A DNA stretch of 23,239 nucleotides from CAZBUB01 sp046546355. GTDB lineage: Bacteria; Desulfobacterota; Desulfovibrionia; Desulfovibrionales; Desulfothermaceae. The DNA is taken from positions 1 through 23,239 of the forward strand of contig JBKGXZ010000020.1 of assembly GCA_046546355.1 (NCBI GenBank), written 5' to 3'. Under the pieces are notes generated by a model, which worked only from the letters and a program-made list of their open reading frames with translations, searched no databases and was not told where the DNA came from. The first letter of the stretch is position 1. Every line of letters starts with the position of its first letter. Positions 5,549 through 13,692 of this stretch are shown here, one piece after another. The position numbers and the translations under genes are program-made.

Positions 5549-7744
5549 TTAAAGCTGGGCTTCGAACCCGGGCAGGGCTTCCCCTGCAGCCTGCCTTAGC
5601 AGCAGGTCCTGCGCTGCTTGAGCCTCCAGGGGCTTGGCAAAGTAAAAACCCTGGCCCAAATCGCAGCTAAGACCCTGCAGCAGTTGTACATGCTCTACTG
5701 TCTCTATGCCCTCGGCCACTACCTGCTTGTTCAGGTTCCTGGCCAGACTGACAATGGTCCGCACCAGCTCGTAGTTCTGGTCCTGGCCTTGCATGGGCCA
5801 GATAAATGAACGGTCTATCTTCAGGTACTGCACAGGAAAGCGCTGCAGGTAGCTCAGTGAAGAATAGCCCGTGCCAAAGTCGTCAATGGCCAGCTGGATA
5901 TCCCTGTCCTTGATGGCCTGCAGGGTCTTGGTGGAGGACTCCACATCCTGCATGATCACGGATTCCGTGATCTCCAGCTTCAGACTCCCAGCGGGCAGCT
6001 CGAACCTGCGCAGCAGGTTTTCCAAGCTGTAGACCAGTCCTGTTTGCTTGAATTGCTTGGCTGAAAGATTCACGCTGACAAAGATATCTTCCAGGCCGAG
6101 CTGCTGCTGCCAGGAGCGCAGCTGCCTGCAGGCCTGCTCCAGGACCCAGCCGCCTATGGGGACGATCAGCTCGGTTTCCTCGGCCAGGGGTATGAACTGG
6201 GCAGGGGAGATCAAACCTTTCTGGGGGCTGATCCACCTGATAAGGGCCTCCAGCCCCACCAGCCTGCCCTGGATCAGATCAATAATAGGCTGGTAGTAGA
6301 GATGGAACTCCTCCCGCTCCAGGGCCTTGCGCAGGTCGCTTTCCAGATGCAGCACCTGCAAAGCCTGCTGATGCATGCTCTGATTAAAGGCCTTGATCCG
6401 GTTCTGGCCTTCCAGCTTGGAGCGGTTCATAGCTGTGGCAGCGTCCCGGATCATAAGCCCTGGATCATGATAATCCTGGTTGCTGCTGACAATGCCTATG
6501 TTGCAGCTGGTGCTGACCTCCTTGCCCTCTACCATAATGGGCCTGTCCACAGCCTGCAGGATCTTGTCCGCCGTGAACGCTGCCTCTGAGAAGTCGCTCA
6601 TGTCCTCCAGGAGCAGCACAAACTCGTTGCCTCCGAATCTGGCTACGGTGTTCTTGCTGCCTGCCAGCTCTTGGAGCCTGGAGGCCACCTCGATTAGAAT
6701 CTGGTCTCCGGTGCCGTGCCCCAGGCTCTCGTTGATCAGCTTAAAGCGAGAGAGGTTGATGAACAGCACCGCAAACTCATCGCCGTCCTTGTGCATCCTG
6801 TGCAGGGCCCTTTTGAGCCTGTCCATGAACAGCGCCCGATTGGGCAGCTCGGTGAGCTGATCGTAAAATGCTCTTTTGTGCAGCTCCTGCTCATAGCGCT
6901 TTTGTTCGGTGACATCCAGCAGGGACAGCACCAAGCGCTGGGAATTGTGGATAAGGCTGGCATTGGCCAGGACTGTCCTGAGCTCCCCATTTTGGGCCTG
7001 AAAGCCCAATTCATAGGCCCTGGCCTGAAATTCTGCTTCCAGCAGGCGCAGCTTGCGGTAATCCTTGAGGTTCTCCAGTTCCTGCCTGGAAATATACTCG
7101 GTGCATTTCCTGTTCTTATTGATCTCCTGCACCGGCTCTGCGGCTATGTTGGAGAATGCTTTGTTGGCCAGGACAATGGTCTCTTCTTGATCAATAATGC
7201 ACATGGGGTTCTGGGTGGTCTCGAATATAGCCCGGTACAGGTTTTCTGAGTCCCGCAGACTCCTGGTCTGCTCCTGGACCTTTTGTTCCAGATCCTGGGA
7301 GTATCTGCTCAGGGCCTGTTTTTGCTCTTTCAAAAGCAAATGGGCTTTGACCCTGGCCAGGAGCTCATCAGCATTGAACGGCTTGGGCACATAGTCCACA
7401 GCCCCGGCTTGGAAAGCCTTGCTCTTGGCCCCAGGATCGTTCAGAGCGGAGAGGAAAATGACCGGTATCTCGCTGCTTTGCTCATGTTCTTGAAGCCGCT
7501 GGCAGACCTCGTAGCCGTCCATTCCAGGCATCATCACATCCAGAAGAATCAGATCCGGGGCCTGGCTCCAGACTTGATCCAGGGCCTCCTGGCCGGACTC
7601 AGCCTCAAGGATCCGGTCTGCCAGCTTCTGCAGATGGACCTTGAGCAGCTTCCTGTTGGTTTGTTCATCGTCCACCACCAGCAAAGTGGCATTATTCATG
7701 TCCTGCATGGAGCCTGCTGCTTCTGTGTTTTCCTGCTGTTTCAT
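5549..7744 (-). CDS. REC-PAS-GGDEF(degenerate)-EAL c-di-GMP phosphodiesterase
   Basis: The 731-residue protein has a receiver (about 18-135; D25/D26, phospho-acceptor D69, S99, K121), a coiled-coil linker with a PAS domain (about 165-285), GGDEF (about 290-455) and EAL (about 465-715). The GGDEF domain looks dead as a cyclase. The signature is GGNEF (371-375), and the first metal-binding block reads FINLSRF, with N330 and S332 where Asp residues are usual. The EAL domain keeps its landmarks: EALIRW (E499), VNLSAKQF, KLEITES, DDFGTGYSSL (D621, D622), KIDRSF and VAEGIET. I therefore expect a response-regulated phosphodiesterase that hydrolyses c-di-GMP to pGpG, with the degenerate GGDEF perhaps an allosteric GTP site. 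The ATG at 7744 has GGAG 7 nt upstream. It is divergent from the PP2C gene across 237 bp in which I would not defend a promoter. Confidence 0.93.
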   Translation of the reverse strand: MKQQENTEAAGSMQDMNNATLLVVDDEQTNRKLLKVHLQKLADRILEAESGQEALDQVWSQAPDLILLDVMMPGMDGYEVCQRLQEHEQSSEIPVIFLSALNDPGAKSKAFQAGAVDYVPKPFNADELLARVKAHLLLKEQKQALSRYSQDLEQKVQEQTRSLRDSENLYRAIFETTQNPMCIIDQEETIVLANKAFSNIAAEPVQEINKNRKCTEYISRQELENLKDYRKLRLLEAEFQARAYELGFQAQNGELRTVLANASLIHNSQRLVLSLLDVTEQKRYEQELHKRAFYDQLTELPNRALFMDRLKRALHRMHKDGDEFAVLFINLSRFKLINESLGHGTGDQILIEVASRLQELAGSKNTVARFGGNEFVLLLEDMSDFSEAAFTADKILQAVDRPIMVEGKEVSTSCNIGIVSSNQDYHDPGLMIRDAATAMNRSKLEGQNRIKAFNQSMHQQALQVLHLESDLRKALEREEFHLYYQPIIDLIQGRLVGLEALIRWISPQKGLISPAQFIPLAEETELIVPIGGWVLEQACRQLRSWQQQLGLEDIFVSVNLSAKQFKQTGLVYSLENLLRRFELPAGSLKLEITESVIMQDVESSTKTLQAIKDRDIQLAIDDFGTGYSSLSYLQRFPVQYLKIDRSFIWPMQGQDQNYELVRTIVSLARNLNKQVVAEGIETVEHVQLLQGLSCDLGQGFYFAKPLEAQAAQDLLLRQAAGEALPGFEAQL

Positions 7745-7981
7745 AGTTTAGCTCCAGGCCTAAGCCAACCCATTTATGGAGATTAATCTGGGGCCTGAAC
7801 TGACAATTGATAATTTATTAGCACTACACAGCTCTGAAGTCCAGAGCGCAGAGAAGGCTTCGGATCGCGGTCCTTGATCAGCTTCAAAAAAACTTTGTCT
7901 GCGTCGGGCTTGAATTTGTGCTCCGCTTGGGTTAGAAGGGTGGCTTAAGCTCCCAAACTCGCTATCTTCCCTGGATGTTCC

Positions 7982-9109
7982 ATGCACAGCAATACTGTCA
8001 GCATATTGATCATAGATGATGAGCATATCAATGCCAAAATGCTGCAGGCCATACTGCACCGGGCTGGATACCAGACCAACTGGGCCCAGGACGGTCCCCA
8101 GGGCAGAAGGATGGCTGAAGATCTGCAGCCGGACCTGGTTCTGCTGGATATCATGATGCCTGAAGAAAGCGGATTCCAGGTCTGCTCCCAGCTCAAGAAA
8201 GATCCCCGCACTGCAGAGATTCCCATTATCTTTATCTCCGCCCTGCATGATGTGCAGAGCAAAGTCCAGGGTTTTGAGCTGGGCGGGGTGGACTATATAT
8301 CCAAACCCTTCCAGAAGGAAGAGGTCCTGGCCCGGGTCAAGACCCACCTGCAGCTCAGACACTCTTATCGGCAGGTTATCCAGAGGCAGGCAGAGAAGCT
8401 GCAGCAGGTGCAAAAGGCCCAGCAATCCTATTTGGTGCAGCCTGGAGACGAGCCTGGGGCAGGATTTGCTGTGCAATACATCCCAGTATTGGAAGCTGGC
8501 GGGGATTTCTACGATGTATTCCGCATCACCCCTGATGTCTGGGGCTATTTTGTGGCTGACGTCAGCGGTCACGACCTGGGTAGCTCCCTGGCCACCTCCG
8601 CCCTGAAGGTCCTGGTACGCCAGAACAGCTCCCCAATCTATTCTCCCCAGGAGACCATGCGCCTCATCAATCAGGTCCTGCTGGAATTCCTCACTGCAGG
8701 CAAATTCCTGACCGCCTGCTACGTTTGCCTGAACCGCGCCCAAAAGGAACTGAACGTGGTCAGCGCTGGGCATCCGCCGCCCCTTTTGTGCCAGAAGCAA
8801 AACCAGGGTCCAGCCTACCTGCACAGCGTCGGGGATGTCCTGGGGGTTTTCCCTGGCGCGGAATTCGGCTGGCAGACCGTCAAAGTGCAGCCTGGGGACC
8901 GGTTTTATCTTTACTCTGATGGGCTGCTGGAGAGCTGGGGAGAGGACAGCAAGCGATCCCTGAGCCAGGGTCAGGAAGAGTTGAAGCAGGCGGTGCAGGA
9001 TACCGGAGACCTTGCCGTGGACCGGGTTGTGAGGAACGTGGTGCAGGAGCTTCTGGGGCGCTCTTTGCAGCCCCAGGATGATGCCTTGCTCCTGGCTGTG
9101 GAGGTCTAG
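7982..9109 (+). CDS. Receiver-PP2C (SpoIIE/RsbU-type) serine phosphatase
   Basis: The 375-residue protein has an N-terminal receiver (about 5-125; D12/D13, phospho-acceptor D56, S86, K108) and a short coiled coil (about 126-150). A PPM/SpoIIE-type phosphatase domain follows (about 160-375). Metal-binding acidic residues are visible in EAGGDFYD (D175), VADVSGHDLG (D193), YSDGLLE (D313) and QPQDDALLLA (D366/D367). Members of this family dephosphorylate STAS anti-anti-sigma proteins, and a HATPase kinase and a STAS protein follow directly, so the target is probably the protein encoded at 9628-9918. The ATG at 7982 has only a weak upstream GGA, but the receiver begins at once after it, which supports the start. 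It is first in a seven-gene plus-strand run. Its kinase is probably the CheA downstream or another histidine kinase; that is inference. Confidence 0.92.
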   Translation: MHSNTVSILIIDDEHINAKMLQAILHRAGYQTNWAQDGPQGRRMAEDLQPDLVLLDIMMPEESGFQVCSQLKKDPRTAEIPIIFISALHDVQSKVQGFELGGVDYISKPFQKEEVLARVKTHLQLRHSYRQVIQRQAEKLQQVQKAQQSYLVQPGDEPGAGFAVQYIPVLEAGGDFYDVFRITPDVWGYFVADVSGHDLGSSLATSALKVLVRQNSSPIYSPQETMRLINQVLLEFLTAGKFLTACYVCLNRAQKELNVVSAGHPPPLLCQKQNQGPAYLHSVGDVLGVFPGAEFGWQTVKVQPGDRFYLYSDGLLESWGEDSKRSLSQGQEELKQAVQDTGDLAVDRVVRNVVQELLGRSLQPQDDALLLAVEV

Positions 9110-9113
9110 CCTG

Positions 9114-9539
9114 GTGCAGACCCAAGAGAAAAATGATTTGCTTCAGGCCGAATTTTCTGCCAATCTGGCTTATGTGGATCAAGCCTGCAGTATGGCCCAT
9201 GATTTTCTGCAGCGCAAGGGCCAGGGACAGCTGTGGTTTACAGTAGAGTTGGGCCTGAGAGAGGCCTTGAATAATGCAGTAGTCCACGGCAGCCGACAGG
9301 ATCAAAACCTGCAGGTCAGCCTGCAGATTTTGATCCTGCAGGACAGGATTCGGATAACGGTCCAGGACCAAGGGGCTGGATTCGATTGGAAGCAAGCCCT
9401 GCAAAGCAAAATCCTTACAGAATGCGAACACGGCAGGGGGTTATGCATCCTGCGCGCCTATTTCCATAGGCTGGGCTTCAATCAGCAGGGCAACAGATTG
9501 GATCTGGAGCTTTTGCTGCCCCAAAGCAACAATACCTAA
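9114..9539 (+). CDS. RsbW-like anti-sigma factor serine kinase (HATPase)
   Basis: The 141-residue protein is a single GHKL ATPase domain of the RsbW/SpoIIAB type. The N box is GLREALNNAVVHG (N53, H58), the G1 box QDQGAGFD (D85) and the G2 region GRGLCIL (about 107-113). In this family the kinase phosphorylates a conserved Ser/Thr of a STAS partner and binds either that partner or a sigma factor. I chose the GTG at 9114 because GGAGG (9100-9104) lies 9 nt upstream; the open frame extends back to 9078 inside the phosphatase gene but without a ribosome-binding site. Only 4 nt separate it from the phosphatase stop, so the two are translationally close. No sigma factor gene is in the window, so its final target may be something else, such as the chemosensory kinase. 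Confidence 0.87.
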   Translation: MQTQEKNDLLQAEFSANLAYVDQACSMAHDFLQRKGQGQLWFTVELGLREALNNAVVHGSRQDQNLQVSLQILILQDRIRITVQDQGAGFDWKQALQSKILTECEHGRGLCILRAYFHRLGFNQQGNRLDLELLLPQSNNT

Positions 9540-9627
9540 TACAGCACAGCTTGAATAAAGTTTGCGGGTTTAAAAGGGGAAAAATGCCTCCGGCCCCAAC
9601 AGCGCAGAACAAAAGGAGTCTATAGCA

Positions 9628-9918
9628 ATGCAGGAAAACCAGGACAGGCTGCTGGCGCCTGAGGAAAATATTGTGGCCACCAGGGCCCAGGATTTTAAGC
9701 AGCAGCTGCAGTCCAAGCTCAAAGAGCCTGGACAGGGCTTGACAGTGGACCTGGCCCAGGTGGAAATGATTGATTCCACCGGTTTGGGAGTACTGATTGC
9801 TGCCCACAACACTTTGCAGCAGCAGGGCCAGAGTCTGCGCCTGATCCATGTCTCCCAGGATCTGCTGCAGCTGATGCAGACCATGCGGCTGGACCAGCAT
9901 TTCCAGATAGCAACTTAA
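9628..9918 (+). CDS. STAS-domain anti-anti-sigma-type protein
   Basis: The 96-residue protein is a single STAS domain related to SpoIIAA/RsbV. The phospho-switch block VEMIDSTGLGVL places the expected phosphorylatable serine at S50, followed by T51 and Gly-Leu-Gly. The ATG at 9628 has a strong AAAGGAG (9612-9618) 9 nt upstream. It follows the HATPase gene after 88 bp and precedes cheA by 16 bp. With the neighbouring HATPase (kinase) and PP2C (phosphatase) genes this makes a complete partner-switching trio. What it switches is not visible: a sigma factor elsewhere, or a component of the adjoining Che system, are both possible. Confidence 0.88.
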   Translation: MQENQDRLLAPEENIVATRAQDFKQQLQSKLKEPGQGLTVDLAQVEMIDSTGLGVLIAAHNTLQQQGQSLRLIHVSQDLLQLMQTMRLDQHFQIAT

Positions 9919-9934
9919 CAATCCGGAGACAGTC

Positions 9935-12900
9935 ATGGATGATGAGACCCTGCAAATGTATGTGCAGGAATCACGGGAGCACCTGTCAGACATTGAGAAC
10001 GACCTGCTGGAGATCGAGCAGCAAGGGGCGAATGCGGATCTGGAGCTGGTAAACAAGGTCTTCCGGGCCGCGCATTCCATAAAGGGCGGAGCTGGCTTTC
10101 TGGGCCTGCAGAACATCAAGGAGCTGGCCCACAAGATCGAGAACGTCCTGGATCTGGTGCGCAACCAGGAGCTGGTGCCCAGCTCAGAGGTGGTGAATAT
10201 TGTGCTGCTGGCCTTTGACCGCCTGAATGAGCTGGTGGAAAACGCCCAAGGCAGCAACCAGGAAGATGTCCAGGACCATATCCAGGCCCTGCAGAACATT
10301 GTTGCCGGAGAGCTGCCCCAGGAGCAAAAGCAAGGCCTGGAGCAGAAAGTCCCTGTGCAGGACAGCCAAGGCCGTACAGTGTTCGAGATCTCCCAGGTGG
10401 ACATAGAACAGGCCCAAAGGGGAGGCAGATATCTGTACCTGGTGGAGTACGACCTGATCCATGATGTGCAGCGCAAGGAAAAGACCCCTATGCAGGTCAT
10501 CAAGAACATGTCCGACAGCGGGGAGATAGTGGACCTGAAAATGGACCTGGCAGCAGTAGGCACCCTGGAGCAAGAGGAGCTAGCCAGCAATCTGCCCATG
10601 TTTGTGCTTTTCTCCAGCATTATAGAGCCGGATCTGGTGGATAAGCTTCTGGACCTGGAGCAGAGCAAAGTCCTTAAAGTGGAGCTTGAACCTTCTGCAG
10701 GGCCTGAGCCTGAACAGCCTGCAGAGCCGGCCTCTGAGCCATCAGCTGCAGAGGTCTCATCTGAGAGATCCAAGCCCAAAGAAGCCGGTCCTCAGGAGCC
10801 GAAGCAGCCAGCAGTCGAGCCCAAGACCGACAAAACTCAGACCAAGACTGCAGCTTCCAGGAGCCGGGAGCAAAAATCGCAGCAGACCAAGCCCTCGCAG
10901 AAGGACCAGCAGGACAAGGCTGCCCAGAAGGACCAGCAGGACAAGTCCAAGAGCGCTGCCCAGGCAGATTCCCTGCGAGTCAATGTCAATGTCCTGGACC
11001 AGCTCATGAATCTGGCAGGGGAGCTGGTGCTCTCCAGGAATCAGCTCCTGCAGTCAATCCACCAAGATGACAAGCGGAACATTCAGGCCGCGGGCCAGAG
11101 AATAGACCTGGTGACCTCTGAGCTGCAGGAAGCCATTATGCTCACCAGGATGCAGGCTGTGGGCAATATCTTCAACAAGTTCCCCAGGGTAGTCAGAGAC
11201 ATGGCCCGGGATATGAACAAGAAGATGGAGCTGGAGCTGCAGGGCAAGGAAGTGGAGCTGGACAAGGCCATCATAGAAGGCCTGGGCGATCCCTTGACCC
11301 ATCTGGTTCGCAATTCAGCTGACCATGGCATCGAATCTCCAGAGCAAAGGCTGCAGAAGGGCAAGCCTGAAGCGGGGCATATCCTGCTTAAGGCCTATCA
11401 TGAATCCGGTCAGGTAAACATCGAGATCCAGGATGACGGCAAGGGCATGGATCCGGATAAGATCGCGGACAAGGCGGTGCAAAAGGGGCTCATCAGCCAG
11501 GAAAAGGTCCAGACCATGTCAGACAAGGAGAAAGTGAACCTGATCATGCTTCCGGGCCTGTCCACTACAGAGCAGATCTCAGATGTCTCCGGCAGGGGAG
11601 TGGGCATGGATGTGGTTAAGTCCAACCTGGACAAGCTGGGAGGCCAGGTGGATATTGATTCGACACTTGATCAGGGCAGCACTATCCGTATCAAGCTGCC
11701 CTTGACCCTGGCCATCATCCCCAGCCTGCTGGTCTCAGTGGCAGAGGACAGGTTCGCAGTTGCCCAGGTCAATGTCAGCGAGCTGTTGCGAGTCACTCCA
11801 GGCCAGGCCAGGGAGAGAGTGGAGCAGGTGGGGGACGCCGAAGTCCTGGTCCTGCGCGGGGAGCTCATACCTTTGCTGCATCTGGATCAGCTGCTTGGTT
11901 TGCAGAAATATTTCCTGGATCCCCAGACCGGGAAGAAAAAGCCGGATCGGCGTCAGGGCCTTGCGGATAAGAGGCTACAGGAGACTGATGAGGAAAAAGC
12001 CCGGAAGATCCCGGAGCGCAGGAACCAGGAAGCCGGGGTGATGAATATCGTGGTGGTCCAGGCCGGTCCCTACAAGTATGGCCTGGTGGTAGACCAGCTG
12101 CACGATTCAGTGGAGATTGTGGTCAAGCCTCTGGGCAGGCATCTCAAGAATTGCGAGGCCTATGCCGGGGCCACCATCATGGGCGACGGCAAGGTGGCCC
12201 TGATTCTTGATGTTCCAGGCCTGGCCAGGATAGCTGAGCTGAGCTCCATGGCTGGAACAGAGCGGGCCACAGAGATCAAGGCAGAAAAACAGCTTTCCCA
12301 GGAGCAGCAGAGCAGCAGGCATTCTCTGCTATTGTTCCGGAATGCGCCTGAGGAGCATTGTGCGGTGTCCCTGAACCTGGTGCAGCGGGTGGAGCAGATC
12401 AGCCCGGAACAGATCGAGGTGGTGGGCGGCAAAAAGGTCATACAGTATCGGGGAGGCAATCTGCCGGTTTTTGCCTTGGAGGAAGTGGCCAATGTGGGCC
12501 AGATCGAGGACAGCGAGGAGCTGATAGTCCTGGTTTTCCAGCTCCAGGGCCGGGAGATAGGCCTTTTGGCTGCCAAGCCGGTGGACGCTCTGGAAACCGA
12601 TATTCTCCTGGATGAAAAAACACTGCGCCAGCCCGGTATAAGCGGGTCTGCAATAATCAAGGAAAAGACCACCTTGCTGGTCAACATCTACGAGGTCTTG
12701 CAATCCTTGGAGAGGAGCTCAGGAGTTGATCTTGAGATTTGCACAGCAGAAAAGGGCCAAGGCAACTCCACTCCAGACACGGGGCAAAGCAAGGTCCTGT
12801 TGGTGGAGGACTCTGACTTCTTCCGCTCCCAAGTCAGCAATGTTATCCAGGATGCAGGTTTTGAGGTGCTTGCAGCAGAGGACGGCCAGGTAGCTTGGGA

Positions 12901-13159
12901 GTTGCTCCAGGACAACCCCGAAATCAAAGTTGTGGTCACTGACCTGGAGATGCCCAATATGGACGGCTTTGAGCTTACCAGGTACATCAGGCAGGACCAG
13001 ACCCTGGCCCAGTTGCCGGTCATAGCCCTGACTTCCCTGGCTGCTGAGGAGGATCGGGCCAAGGGCCAGGAAGCAGGCATTGACGACTACCAGATCAAGA
13101 TGGACAAGGAAAGGCTACTGGCCAGCATCAAATCCTACCTGGAACAGATTCAGGCCTAG
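9935..13159 (+). CDS. cheA: Large hybrid chemosensory histidine kinase CheA with receiver
   Basis: At 1074 residues this is far longer than classical CheA (about 650). The order is Hpt (about 1-125, phosphoryl-accepting H47 in RAAHSIKGGAG), an unassigned region (about 145-250) that may be P2-like, a low-complexity charged linker (about 252-345), dimerisation (about 346-405), and ATPase (about 406-590). N460, D463 and H464 of the N box, DDGKGMD (500-506) and the SGRGVGMD box are all present. Two CheW-like regions follow (about 590-770, with a charged insertion at 665-700, and about 796-930), then a CheY-like receiver (953-1070; D960 region, phospho-acceptor D1003, T1033, K1055). All catalytic landmarks are kept, so autophosphorylation and internal transfer are expected. 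The start has GGAG (9925-9928) 6 nt upstream. cheW, cheB and cheR follow. The architecture resembles kinases of alternative chemosensory pathways, but motility control is not excluded. Confidence 0.96.
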   Translation: MDDETLQMYVQESREHLSDIENDLLEIEQQGANADLELVNKVFRAAHSIKGGAGFLGLQNIKELAHKIENVLDLVRNQELVPSSEVVNIVLLAFDRLNELVENAQGSNQEDVQDHIQALQNIVAGELPQEQKQGLEQKVPVQDSQGRTVFEISQVDIEQAQRGGRYLYLVEYDLIHDVQRKEKTPMQVIKNMSDSGEIVDLKMDLAAVGTLEQEELASNLPMFVLFSSIIEPDLVDKLLDLEQSKVLKVELEPSAGPEPEQPAEPASEPSAAEVSSERSKPKEAGPQEPKQPAVEPKTDKTQTKTAASRSREQKSQQTKPSQKDQQDKAAQKDQQDKSKSAAQADSLRVNVNVLDQLMNLAGELVLSRNQLLQSIHQDDKRNIQAAGQRIDLVTSELQEAIMLTRMQAVGNIFNKFPRVVRDMARDMNKKMELELQGKEVELDKAIIEGLGDPLTHLVRNSADHGIESPEQRLQKGKPEAGHILLKAYHESGQVNIEIQDDGKGMDPDKIADKAVQKGLISQEKVQTMSDKEKVNLIMLPGLSTTEQISDVSGRGVGMDVVKSNLDKLGGQVDIDSTLDQGSTIRIKLPLTLAIIPSLLVSVAEDRFAVAQVNVSELLRVTPGQARERVEQVGDAEVLVLRGELIPLLHLDQLLGLQKYFLDPQTGKKKPDRRQGLADKRLQETDEEKARKIPERRNQEAGVMNIVVVQAGPYKYGLVVDQLHDSVEIVVKPLGRHLKNCEAYAGATIMGDGKVALILDVPGLARIAELSSMAGTERATEIKAEKQLSQEQQSSRHSLLLFRNAPEEHCAVSLNLVQRVEQISPEQIEVVGGKKVIQYRGGNLPVFALEEVANVGQIEDSEELIVLVFQLQGREIGLLAAKPVDALETDILLDEKTLRQPGISGSAIIKEKTTLLVNIYEVLQSLERSSGVDLEICTAEKGQGNSTPDTGQSKVLLVEDSDFFRSQVSNVIQDAGFEVLAAEDGQVAWELLQDNPEIKVVVTDLEMPNMDGFELTRYIRQDQTLAQLPVIALTSLAAEEDRAKGQEAGIDDYQIKMDKERLLASIKSYLEQIQA
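10898..10945 (+). repeat. Tandem 21-bp repeat (27-bp period) in the cheA linker
   Basis: A 21-bp unit at 10898-10918 is repeated exactly at 10925-10945 with a 6-bp spacer, coding twice for QKDQQDK (residues 322-328 and 331-337). The period is in frame, so changes in copy number would alter only linker length between the phosphotransfer and dimerisation domains. Confidence 0.85.
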
Positions 13160-13195
13160 AGTGAATGCCAAAAGCCCCGTGCATCCGGAGGATCA

Positions 13196-13660
13196 ATGAG
13201 TTCTGAAGACAAGACTACTCAGGAAGCAGAGTCCGGAACAATCCAGTTGTCCTGCTTCTATATCAGCAATGTGCTCTGCGGAGTGGATATCAACTCCGTG
13301 CAGGAGATCAACAAGAATCTGGATCTGACTCCTGTGCCCCTGGCCCAGGAGTACATTCTGGGCATCAAAAATCTGCGGGGTCAGATAGTTACTGTCCTGG
13401 ATCCAGGCCTCAAGCTGCAGTTGAGCCCCGCCCAGGTAACTGATCAAGCCAGGATCATCATCATCAGATGGAATGAAGAATACGTGGGCTTGATGGCGGA
13501 CAGCATCACGGATGTGCTGACAGCCAAGATCAGCGAGATAGTTTCCCCGCCCTCCAATATCAAAGGGGCCAAAGGCAGGTTTTTCCAAGGCGTTTACAAG
13601 GCTGGCCAGGAGCTGGTTGGCATTCTGGATATTGACGCCTTGTGCGCTACTGAATCCTGA
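13196..13660 (+). CDS. cheW: CheW coupling protein
   Basis: The 154-residue single CheW domain couples receptors to CheA in the chemosensory array. The family core LGIKNLRGQIVTVLD (55-69) includes the NLRG motif at 59-62, followed by a typical C-terminal part ending in LVGILDIDAL. About 14 polar residues precede the domain. The ATG at 13196 is 4 nt after GGAGG (13187-13191), a rather close spacing, but the next in-frame start would cut into the domain. It lies 36 bp after cheA and 32 bp before cheB. It is the only free-standing CheW in the window, although CheA itself contains a second CheW-like region. Confidence 0.94.
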   Translation: MSSEDKTTQEAESGTIQLSCFYISNVLCGVDINSVQEINKNLDLTPVPLAQEYILGIKNLRGQIVTVLDPGLKLQLSPAQVTDQARIIIIRWNEEYVGLMADSITDVLTAKISEIVSPPSNIKGAKGRFFQGVYKAGQELVGILDIDALCATES

Positions 13661-13692
13661 ACATCTTAGTGCCAGGACAGGGTAATACGACT

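Noticed and set aside
6946..6954. Perfect DnaA box (TGTGGATAA) inside the EAL gene
   Set aside because: A single 9-mer within coding sequence, with no neighbours, is expected by chance at this length scale. A near match at about 17764 in the kinase gene is likewise isolated.
7760..8824. Minus-strand open frame of 354 codons opposite the PP2C gene
   Set aside because: It is a shadow of the receiver-PP2C gene, which has complete motifs on the plus strand. The antisense product has no recognisable domain.
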